DNA from: Nitrospirota bacterium
Lineage (GTDB): Bacteria; Nitrospirota; UBA9217
Reading direction: 5' to 3'
DNA length: 17,012 bases
Assembly: GCA_027456925.1 (NCBI GenBank)
Contig: DAIDTZ010000102.1
Location: 1-17,012, forward strand
A program made the position numbers and the translations under genes. The notes under the pieces were generated by a model that was not told the DNA's origin, made no database searches, and was given only the letters and a program-made list of their open reading frames with translations. This document shows, in pieces, positions 1 through 5,936 of this stretch (positions within the stretch are counted from its first letter, which is position 1; each line of letters starts with the position of its first letter).

Positions 1-17
1 TTGTAGGTGAAGCTGCC

Positions 18-36
18 AAAATCCACCGCTGGTGGA
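18..36 (-). terminator. Possible terminator of the kinase gene
   Basis: Read on the minus strand, TCCACC-AGC-GGTGGA forms a perfect 6-bp stem with a 3-base loop, followed at once by TTTT. It lies about 75 bases beyond the stop of the FGGY kinase. The T-run is short, and the same bases could be coding in a minus-strand frame that runs off the window edge, so this is a moderate call only. Confidence 0.4.
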
Positions 37-110
37 AATACCCAACTCATTTACTGGTTGAAGTATAGACTGTCTGGTAATTTCGTTTTTTCGCCCGGGT
101 TTAAAAGCCA

Positions 111-1565
111 TCACACTTTATCCAAATTTTTCGTCATCCGGTGCAGTTCCTTCCACTTTTTGTATCTTCTTTCAAGCCCCGGGTTCGTTTCGCCGTTCGC
201 CAGCTCTCCCTGCGCTGCTATTCTCCTGATGTCATCGGGCTTCCACGCTCCGTGCCGCATCCCGGCGAGAAATGCCGCACCCAGGGCGGATGCCTCCCGG
301 CCGGCGCTGATGCGTACGTTTGTCTTGAGGATATCGGCCTGGATCTGGCTGAGATAGGTGAGGGAGGACAGCCCTCCTGCCAGTATGAAGTTTCTCGGTT
401 CGATGCCGCTCTTTCGCACCTCTTCTTCTATGTCCTTAATGAAGAAGACGACGCCTTCTAGAACGGCGCGCACCATGTCTGCCGAAGTGCTTTCCGGGCC
501 CAGACCGTGGAATGCCGTCGAGATGTTTGCTTCCCAGTGCGGGGCGCCGGTTCCGTTCAGGCCGATGAAGGCCACGGTGTCGGTCGAGGCCTTCCAGCAG
601 AGATCGTCCACCTCCTCGTATTCCTTGAAAAGACCGAGGTTCGTTCGCACCCATTCCAGGGCGTCCCCAACGGCGTTTACGCTACCTTCGAGCAGATAAT
701 ACACGTCTTGCTCGTTCGAGTAATGTACTGACGCCATGAGACCTTCAGCAAGCGCGAGCTGAATGCCGGTGTTCACCATCAGGAACCCTCCTGTCCCGAG
801 GTTGATTCCCGCATCCCCTTTTTCGAACACGCCGAGCCCAAGCATGGCAGCCTGCTGGTCGCCAAGAGAGGCGAGAAGGGGAACATCTCCTCCCGGGGTA
901 TGGACGTTTCCGAAGGCATATGCTGTCGGTACGATCTTCGGAAGCCCAATGCCGGTCAGGCCGAAAAGCTCAAGCAACTTCTCGTCCCAGGCAAGCGTTC
1001 TGATGTTCATGAGCTGGGTGCGGGCGGCATGGGTGTGATCGATCACGTCTTCAGCATTTTTTGTGAGATGCCGGACGAGGAAACTGCTGAGCGTTCCGAA
1101 AATCGTATCCGGGCTCCTGCCCGCTTCGCTGTTGTCCCTGATCCAGCGCAGCTTCGAAGCGGAATAGTAAGGCGTGAGCGGAAGGCCGGACAACCGGTGG
1201 GTCACGGGACCCTGGTCCTTGATGGTCTCGATGAGTTCGTTTCCCCGAATATCGCGCCAGCTGATGACCGGTGTAAGCGCGGTCCCGGTTGATGCTTTCC
1301 AGGCGAGGCAGGAGGAGCGCTGGCATGAGAGCCCGATGCCCAGGATCGGTATGCCGGGGCCCTTGACTTATCGGACAGATTCGTTCAGCGCATCAAAAAC
1401 GGAATGAAGGATTTCTTCCGCATCCTGTTCGATGCGGATGTTGTCCCGGAGCGGCGTTGGCAGGTCCTTGCGGGTATGGAAGAGCACCTGTCCCTCCAGG
1501 CTCACGACTACGGCCTTGGTCGCGCTGCTCCCTTGATCAATGCCGATGAAGCAACCGGTTGGCAT
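111..1565 (-). pseudogene. FGGY-family carbohydrate kinase (glycerol-kinase-like), interrupted by an in-frame TAA
   Basis: This frame encodes an ATP-dependent sugar or polyol kinase of the FGGY family, closest in style to glycerol kinase. The N-terminus carries the phosphate-binding motif GIDQGSSATKA. Further on are GLSCQRSS and ISWRDIRG (substrate region), LGDQQAAMLG, NLGTGGF (ATP site) and, near the C-terminus, ILAGGLSS and REASALGAAFLAG. Full length would be about 483 residues, normal for the family. Codon 66 is TAA (complement of 1368-1370), but translation continues in the same frame on both sides with good family similarity and no frameshift. The simplest origin is one C-to-T change turning CAA (Gln) into TAA. 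TAA is not a selenocysteine or pyrrolysine codon, so I call a recent pseudogene or a base error. Start: ATG at 1565, 5 bases after GGAGG; the upstream ATG at 1583 has no such site. It is a single gene, divergent from the nitrilase. Confidence 0.85.
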
Positions 1566-1601
1566 AAGGACCTCCGATAACAAGTACTTCTGCTGTTTCT
1601 A

Positions 1602-1630
1602 AGTGTATCTGTTTCCGACCCTGCCGTCAA
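1602..1630 (-). promoter_or_regulatory. Sigma-70-type promoter for the FGGY kinase
   Basis: On the minus strand TTGACG (1630-1625), a 17-base spacer and TACACT (1607-1602) match the -35/-10 pattern at 5 of 6 and 4 of 6 bases. It sits about 37 bases upstream of the kinase start at 1565. It faces away from the nitrilase promoter, with only 20 bases between the two -35 boxes, so one bound protein could affect both. Confidence 0.55.
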
Positions 1631-1650
1631 CTTCCAGCGCGAGATTACAT

Positions 1651-1679
1651 TTTACATTTTGTTCTAAACCCGATATAAT
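1651..1679 (+). promoter_or_regulatory. Sigma-70-type promoter for the nitrilase-family gene
   Basis: TTTACA (1651-1656), a 17-base spacer and TATAAT (1674-1679) give a near-consensus promoter. The expected start of transcription is near 1686, about 60 bases before the chosen ATG at 1749. Confidence 0.65.
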
Positions 1680-1748
1680 TACGAACATCCTGCAGTTTTG
1701 CGATGAATGTGCTTTGTAACTGATTGATCGTTGTCTGTGAAAAATAAC

Positions 1749-2555
1749 ATGCGGATAGCCGGTATACAGATAAGCGCTGGGAAAGACCTGGAACGGAATG
1801 TTCAGCGCGCCATCGAGATGGCCGAGGTGGCGATTGAAAAAGACGCCAGGATCATCTGCTATCCCGAACTCTTCCTCACTCCCTGGTTTCCCCGGCGCGA
1901 AGAGGCCTCGCTTCAGTCCTGGGCGCTGGACGCTTCGAGCGAAACCCTGGGGCAGTTCCGAAAACTCTCCGAGAGCGCAAAAACCGTGCTTGTGGTTCCC
2001 TTTTTCGAATTTGCACAGGATAAATATTACAACAGCACTGCAATTTTCGACTCAGGGCTGCTCATCGGCACCTATCGCAAGATGCACGTGCCGAACCTTC
2101 CGCTCTACCGGGAACAATTTTATTTTTCATCCGGCGATCTGGGATTCCCGGTATTTGAAACATCGCAGGGCAGGATCGGCGTTCAAATCTGCTGGGACAA
2201 CCTCTTTCCCGAAGGCGCGCGCATTCTGGCGCTCAAAGGCGCCGAGATCATTTTCTCGCCGAACGCCGCTTCGCTCGACTCGCACAGTCTCTGGGAACGC
2301 GCGATCACGTCGAACGCTTTTGCGAACAACCTTTTCATCTTCAGGGTAAACCGTGTGGGCCAGGAAGAAGGCATCTCTTTCTACGGCAGGAGCTTCTGCG
2401 CCGATCCCTGGGGCGAAATGGCCTCGGACCTGGCCGGCGGCAAAGAAGCGATCGTCATCGCCGATATCGACCTTGCGGAACGCGCTGCCGCTGCCGAGAC
2501 CTGGGGATTTTTGAAACACCGCAGGCCCGGGCAGTATGGAAGTATGGTGGAATAG
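1749..2555 (+). CDS. Carbon-nitrogen hydrolase (nitrilase superfamily, N-carbamoylputrescine amidase-like)
   Basis: Cytoplasmic amidohydrolase of 268 residues that would hydrolyse a C-N bond in an amide or carbamoyl compound through a Cys-Glu-Lys triad. All three are visible: Glu40 in YPELF, Lys111 in YRKMHVPN and Cys148 in QICWDN. The block from YRKMH to CWDNLFPEGAR is strongly reminiscent of AguB-type N-carbamoylputrescine amidases (polyamine synthesis), but the superfamily is broad and the substrate cannot be read from the sequence. Start: a TTG at 1731 would add six residues; I prefer ATG 1749 because MRIAGIQ is where family members normally begin. Neither start has a strong ribosome binding site. 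It is transcribed alone from its own promoter and converges on the PilZ-like gene. No polyamine gene is next to it, so the AguB assignment stays a family-level guess. Confidence 0.9.
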   Translation: MRIAGIQISAGKDLERNVQRAIEMAEVAIEKDARIICYPELFLTPWFPRREEASLQSWALDASSETLGQFRKLSESAKTVLVVPFFEFAQDKYYNSTAIFDSGLLIGTYRKMHVPNLPLYREQFYFSSGDLGFPVFETSQGRIGVQICWDNLFPEGARILALKGAEIIFSPNAASLDSHSLWERAITSNAFANNLFIFRVNRVGQEEGISFYGRSFCADPWGEMASDLAGGKEAIVIADIDLAERAAAAETWGFLKHRRPGQYGSMVE

Positions 2556-2630
2556 CTTTGTTGCTGTTGAAAAGGCGGCAGGCTATTTGTTCGACGGGTC
2601 GCAGCAATCGAGGTGCGGTGTATTGAGGCC

Positions 2631-2649
2631 GCTGCTTTTTGGGAGCAGC
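2631..2649. other. Hairpin between convergent genes
   Basis: GCTGCT-TTTTGGG-AGCAGC is a perfect 6-bp inverted repeat between the convergent ends of the nitrilase and PilZ-like genes. No T-run follows on either strand, so it is not a classical terminator; it may still slow transcription or protect both 3' ends. Confidence 0.35.
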
Positions 2650-2653
2650 AACA

Positions 2654-3046
2654 TCAGTCTTTACTTCGCGTCATGGCTTCGATCAAAGGAGCAATGATCT
2701 CCAAAGGGTTCCGGTAAGGCTGGTGGCCGGATCGTACGATTCCTTCCTGAACAAGATGTTCTTCATCGCTGGTGAGCGGCACGAACCGTATGCCCGCCCG
2801 GTATTTGTCGTCGAACTTTCTGCACCATATCAGGGCTCCGCCCTTGTGTCCTCTCACCCGGTCATTGAACCAGACAAAGCCGGGATCCATTCGTTGCTCA
2901 GATTCAACTCCCACACCATTCTTGCTCATGTCAATGAGACGCACCGTGTGATCAACCCATGTAAAGTGCTCGTAGGTGATGACCCCGAGGGAATAGGCCT
3001 CTTCTGTGTCAATGGAGTGACGCAGTGCTTCTCTGCCTTTGTCCAT
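2654..3046 (-). CDS. PilZ-like domain protein
   Basis: A 130-residue soluble protein. The segment HTVRLIDMSKNGVGVES carries the D-x-S-x-x-G element (Asp39, Ser41, Gly44) typical of PilZ domains, followed by beta-strand-like stretches (GGALIWCRKF, RAGIRFVPL) in the spacing expected for the PilZ barrel. PilZ domains bind cyclic di-GMP and change motility, polysaccharide or transcription outputs. The RxxxR arginine motif that normally precedes the barrel is not evident at the N-terminus, so ligand binding is doubtful. The C-terminal 35 residues are a charged tail with no motif I recognise. The start at 3046 has only a weak ribosome binding site. A longer opposite-strand frame (2639-3085) overlaps it but shows no family features. 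Confidence 0.7.
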   Translation of the reverse strand: MDKGREALRHSIDTEEAYSLGVITYEHFTWVDHTVRLIDMSKNGVGVESEQRMDPGFVWFNDRVRGHKGGALIWCRKFDDKYRAGIRFVPLTSDEEHLVQEGIVRSGHQPYRNPLEIIAPLIEAMTRSKD

Positions 3047-3134
3047 GTCGATGTACTCGTCTGTTGCATGGCCGAGAGAGAATAAGTTTCGCAGTTGCTA
3101 TTATTTTACTATAGCGCTGAGTTTTAATTAAGGG

Positions 3135-3150
3135 AAGTGAATAGTCACTT
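3135..3150. repeat. Inverted repeat, possible operator
   Basis: AAGTGA-ATAG-TCACTT is a perfect 6-bp inverted repeat with a 4-base spacer. It lies about 90 bases upstream of the PilZ-like gene start, near its probable promoter, and could be a regulator site. No T-run follows, so it is not a terminator. Confidence 0.35.
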
Positions 3151-3343
3151 TTGTACTGCAATAATCTGCCGCATTCTGCCGCCCCCTGTTGTGTATTATG
3201 ATCCTCCATCAACCCTTGTGCTATCCAGATAGGATCAATAATAAAACTTTGTTTCTTTGCATTCGTAATAAAATTGATTTGCCCTTCTCAATTCTGCAAA
3301 ACTTCCTGTCTCCTCTTTCCTGAAAATTCAGCATCTTAGCTTT

Positions 3344-3359
3344 TGGCATGCGGGATGCA
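3344..3359 (+). promoter_or_regulatory. Sigma-54 (-24/-12) promoter of the glycine-rich membrane protein pair
   Basis: TGGCATG-CGGG-ATGCA matches the sigma-54 consensus TGGCACG-N4-TTGCW at all but two positions, with the obligatory GG and GC ten bases apart. The expected transcription start is near 3370, giving a leader of about 28 bases with the ribosome binding site AAAGGAGG at 3383-3390 ahead of ATG 3399. Activation would need an NtrC-type protein; one is encoded at 9203-10534, though no direct link can be shown. Confidence 0.7.
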
Positions 3360-3398
3360 GTTACCCAGGCAAGACTGAGAGAAAAGGAGGACGCGAAA

Positions 3399-3713
3399 AT
3401 GAAAACCACAATGGCAAGACAGGGAGCTTACATGGGCGCGGGCGCGGGACTGGTTTTGTTCGGAATTTTTGGCTTTTTACCCGGCAGCCTGCTCGGAGGC
3501 GCGGCAGGCATCAATATCGCGGGCATGCTCTACGGTCTTCCGCTCGAATCAGGGCTGTTGTCCCGGATGATCGTACTCGCGTCGATGCTCGTGGGAGTCG
3601 TTGTTTCCGGCACGGTGATCGTTACGGCATCCTCTACTCTGGGGTGGTTGGCCGGCAATGCAATGAGCGCTGCCGTGCATTACAATACTTTAGCTGCTGC
3701 TGAAAGGAGATAG
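3399..3713 (+). CDS. Small glycine-rich membrane protein, first of a tandem pair
   Basis: A 104-residue protein I do not recognise by family. After a short polar N-terminus come two long hydrophobic, glycine-rich stretches, about residues 11-45 (GAGAGLVLFGIFGFLPG, then GGAAG) and 55-88 (MIVLASMLVGVVVSGTVIV, then WLAGNAM). Each is long enough to fold back as a helical hairpin, and closely spaced glycines suggest tight helix packing. No signal peptide or cysteine is seen. It is paralogous to the next gene along its whole length: both share the (I/V)FG(F/I)(L/M)PG motif, a central Leu/Arg break and similar length. Start: ATG 3399, 8 bases after a perfect AAAGGAGG; an upstream in-frame ATG at 3348 lies inside the sigma-54 promoter and cannot be used. 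The stop is 2 bases before the next start, so the two are cotranscribed. Confidence 0.8.
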   Translation: MKTTMARQGAYMGAGAGLVLFGIFGFLPGSLLGGAAGINIAGMLYGLPLESGLLSRMIVLASMLVGVVVSGTVIVTASSTLGWLAGNAMSAAVHYNTLAAAERR

Positions 3714-3715
3714 CC

Positions 3716-4033
3716 ATGAAGAACGAAACAGTAAAAACAGGAATGAAGATCGGAGCAACAGTTGGAGGTCTGGTATTTGCGGTGTTCGGCATCATGCCGG
3801 GGTTCTACTTCGGGTCCTACGGGACGTTGATCCTTCTCCAAAAGCTGATGGGGGGCGCGGTTGAACCCACCCTGTTTGTACGGGCAGCCGTGGTAATGGG
3901 AATCGTCGTGGGGATTTCCTGCGCAGCGGCGGTTAGCCTCGTGGTCGGAGGACTCCTGGGCACGGCAGCGGGTTATATCGTATCAGCGCCTGCGGCCATG
4001 CGCAGGCAGCACGCCGCAATGGAAAAAGCATGA
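3716..4033 (+). CDS. Small glycine-rich membrane protein, second of a tandem pair
   Basis: A 105-residue paralogue of the preceding protein with the same plan: polar start (MKNETVKTGMK), hydrophobic glycine-rich block with VFGIMPG, a middle break around FVRAA, a second block (VVMGIVVGISCAAAVSLVV) and a basic tail (MRRQHAAMEKA). The ribosome binding site GAAAGGAG overlaps the end of the upstream gene, and the 2-base gap implies coupled translation. Family unknown. The similarity suggests duplication followed by divergence, probably to form a two-component membrane assembly. A hairpin 38 bases past the stop separates the pair from the porin gene. Confidence 0.8.
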   Translation: MKNETVKTGMKIGATVGGLVFAVFGIMPGFYFGSYGTLILLQKLMGGAVEPTLFVRAAVVMGIVVGISCAAAVSLVVGGLLGTAAGYIVSAPAAMRRQHAAMEKA

Positions 4034-4070
4034 GCAAACCGCGGCTTGCGGATCGCGGGAATAAAACAGA

Positions 4071-4094
4071 GGGACAGCCTTTCGAGGCTGCCCC
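4071..4094 (+). terminator. Hairpin terminator after the glycine-rich pair
   Basis: GGGACAGCCT and AGGCTGCCCC pair over 10 positions with one mismatch around a TTCG tetraloop. The following CTATTTGTG is only modestly T-rich, so termination may be partial and allow read-through into the porin gene. Confidence 0.55.
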
Positions 4095-4158
4095 TATTTG
4101 TGTCGGCCCATTCTTTTTTCCTTAATAACGGAGAAGAGGATTTTTTTCGTCTTTATTA

Positions 4159-4182
4159 TTGCATAAATTAGAAACTATGCAA
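4159..4182. repeat. Inverted repeat upstream of the porin gene, possible operator
   Basis: TTGCATA, ten bases, TATGCAA: a perfect 7-bp inverted repeat. It ends 21 bases before the sigma-54-like site at 4204-4219, so it is placed to bind a dimeric regulator. No T-run follows it on the plus strand. Confidence 0.4.
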
Positions 4183-4203
4183 CGATAGCCGGCTGATTCT
4201 TTT

Positions 4204-4219
4204 CGGCATGCCTTTCGCG
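4204..4219 (+). promoter_or_regulatory. Candidate sigma-54 promoter of the porin-cytochrome genes
   Basis: CGGCATG-CCTT-TCGCG keeps the essential GG and GC ten bases apart and shares GGCATG with the stronger site at 3344-3359. It differs from consensus at three positions (C for T at the first, T for C at the sixth, C for T next to the GC). The expected start is near 4230, about 80 bases before the porin ATG. Confidence 0.45.
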
Positions 4220-4312
4220 GCCGTTGAGCTTGCCGACATTTTTCCGGGAAAGGAGGAGGCGGTTGAAATCCGTTCACGTTCTTGCGGACATCTAAATTAC
4301 GAGGAGGAGGAA

Positions 4313-5737
4313 ATGAAAAAAGCACTTCTGGCATTCATGATGTTTTTTTCGAGCGCGGGTTTTGCCGCGGCAGCCGACGACGCCTCATGGCTTGACATTG
4401 GCGGAGATTATCAATACCGGTTTGACGCGCTTAAAGGGACGGTCCACGAGTACTATGCTTTCAAGGATGTTCTTCCCTGGCAGCTCGGCGGCATGTCTAC
4501 CCCGCCCCCGGCTACGGTGAAGAGCTATGACGTCAAGAATGATTCTCTCATGACGAACCGCTTCGGCTTGAACCTGAAGGCCAATGCCATGGAAGACGTC
4601 ACGGTGAAGGCGCGTCTTCTCATGTACAAGGTATGGGGCCATGAAACCTCGGCGCCGGTCAATGGCTCGTACTTCTCAGACAGGGCGCCGGGGCCGAACG
4701 ACGGCACCGTCGGGCATATACCCCAGGACAACACCTTGCGCGTCGATTACGCCTATGCCACTATCAGCAATATCGGCGAGCTGCCGCTCTGGTTCTCGGT
4801 GGGCAGACGGCCGACCACCGGCGGCGTGCCGACGAACATCAGGAATAACAGCGAAAAGGTCGGCTCCGCCGGTGTTCCGGGCATCATGGTTGACTTCGCT
4901 TTTGACGGCGCTACGGCGGGCTATGCTCCCTCTATCGAGTCCATGCCGGGCGCGTTCATAAAGCTCTGCTACGGCAAGGGGTTTGACAGCGGCTATTTCG
5001 ATCCGACGACCGGCACCTCTCTCGAAGATACGGATTTTTACGGCGTGATGGCGTCGCTGTACGACACGGAGAACCTGCGCGCGCAAGTGCAGTACCAGAA
5101 AGGGGCAAACATTTTCGACGCGCCGTCCGACGGCAGCACGCTGACGGGGCCCGTACGGCATAATCTCGGAGACATCGACTGGGTCGGCGGCGTTGTGATG
5201 GGGAAGGTGAGCAACCTTAACCTCTTCCTTTCGGCAGCCCAGAGCCAGACCCATCCCAACAACCAGCTGTACGAAGTCAATGCCGGCGCTGCGGGTTATA
5301 TCCCCGTTGCCGGACTGATGTACGATGCCGGAAGTCCCGCGGAGAGCCGGACCGGCACTGCCGTGTATGTAGGAGGCCGGTATGACATCGATTCCACGGG
5401 AACGAAGATCGGCGCGGAATACAACCAGGGGTCGAAAAACTGGATCGGCATGGTGCCTGCCTCGGATGACATTTGGACGGGCAAGCTCGGGACCCGCGGC
5501 AGCGTCTACGAGGTCTATATTATTCAGGAGCTGAAGAACAAGCCCATTTCCAAGAAAGGAAAGGCCTTCTTCAAGCTCGGTTATCAGGCCTACCAGTTCG
5601 ATTATACCGGCAGCAACAACTGGGTCGGAGCCCCGAAAAAGATCTCGGACCTGGCCGCAAGCCCGGCGAACGCGCAGATGCTTGCGCCGATCGACAAGGC
5701 AACCGATATCTACCTCACCTTTGAGGTCCGGTTCTAG
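4313..5737 (+). CDS. Outer-membrane beta-barrel (porin-like) protein, possibly DUF3373 family
   Basis: A 474-residue exported protein. Residues 1-20 (MKKALLAFMMFFSSAGFAAA) form a signal peptide, with cleavage likely before ADDAS. The mature protein starts with WLDIGGDYQYRFDALKG, shows alternating beta-strand patterns throughout and ends in TDIYLTFEVRF; a C-terminal Phe on a final strand is typical of barrels inserted by the BAM complex. The opening segment and length recall the uncharacterised DUF3373 barrels of anaerobic bacteria (from memory). There are no haem motifs. Start: ATG 4313 directly after GAGGAGGAGG; an upstream in-frame ATG at 4208 would bury the signal peptide behind 35 residues and overlaps the promoter. 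The cytochrome gene follows after 199 bases without a clear terminator, so the two are probably one unit. Pairing of a barrel with a periplasmic multiheme cytochrome suggests transport of electrons or oxyanions across the outer membrane; this is inference. Confidence 0.8.
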   Translation: MKKALLAFMMFFSSAGFAAAADDASWLDIGGDYQYRFDALKGTVHEYYAFKDVLPWQLGGMSTPPPATVKSYDVKNDSLMTNRFGLNLKANAMEDVTVKARLLMYKVWGHETSAPVNGSYFSDRAPGPNDGTVGHIPQDNTLRVDYAYATISNIGELPLWFSVGRRPTTGGVPTNIRNNSEKVGSAGVPGIMVDFAFDGATAGYAPSIESMPGAFIKLCYGKGFDSGYFDPTTGTSLEDTDFYGVMASLYDTENLRAQVQYQKGANIFDAPSDGSTLTGPVRHNLGDIDWVGGVVMGKVSNLNLFLSAAQSQTHPNNQLYEVNAGAAGYIPVAGLMYDAGSPAESRTGTAVYVGGRYDIDSTGTKIGAEYNQGSKNWIGMVPASDDIWTGKLGTRGSVYEVYIIQELKNKPISKKGKAFFKLGYQAYQFDYTGSNNWVGAPKKISDLAASPANAQMLAPIDKATDIYLTFEVRF

Positions 5738-5936
5738 GCGAAGAGCTGAAACACTTTGCGTTTTTTCGCATTTTGTCGCAAGGTACGCGAAGGTTTTCAG
5801 AAGATGTGCTATATTTCGGAAGAACAGCATAAGTAGTAATGATCTGGCGCTGTTTGTTTAATGCATTTCTCTGTGCGCTCTGTGTTCTCTATGGCAAAAT
5901 TTTAATAATACTCCATTCCTGAAAAAGGAGGTAACC

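Larger units (their letters stand above)
3047..3398. other. Divergent intergenic region, 352 bases
   Basis: AT-rich spacer between the PilZ-like gene (leftward) and the glycine-rich membrane protein pair (rightward). No credible gene lies in it. It holds the inverted repeat at 3135-3150, a shorter inverted repeat CTATC-CA-GATAG at 3221-3232, and the sigma-54 promoter at 3344-3359. The 3221-3232 repeat is about 140 bases upstream of the expected transcription start, a usual distance for a sigma-54 activator site, but it is only 5 bp per arm. On the minus strand a TATAGT near 3105 may be the -10 box of the PilZ-like gene; its -35 is poor. Confidence 0.5.

Noticed and set aside
1..50. Possible start of another minus-strand gene (ATG at 50, beginning MSWVFPPAVDFG)
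   Set aside because: Only 16 codons are visible, there is no ribosome binding site, and it overlaps a hairpin that looks like the kinase terminator.
1368..1370. Recoding of the kinase TAA
   Set aside because: TAA is not a known selenocysteine or pyrrolysine codon and I see no recoding element, so a nonsense change or base error is simpler.
2639..3085. A 148-codon plus-strand frame over the PilZ-like gene
   Set aside because: Slightly longer than the minus-strand gene, but without a ribosome binding site or family features, whereas the minus strand shows a PilZ pattern.
5757..5781. Hairpins among TTTGCG/TTCGC/GTCGC repeats after the porin gene
   Set aside because: The stems are only 4-5 bp with no proper T-run after them, so I do not call a terminator between the porin and cytochrome genes.
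4676..5830. A 384-codon minus-strand frame opposite the porin gene
   Set aside because: The opposite strand encodes a clear signal peptide and barrel protein with a strong ribosome binding site; the antisense product is Arg/Val/Ala-rich with no motifs.
5851..5866. TGGCGC-TGTT-TGTTT as a sigma-54 promoter for the cytochrome gene
   Set aside because: The obligatory GC at the -12 position is TT, so it does not fit.
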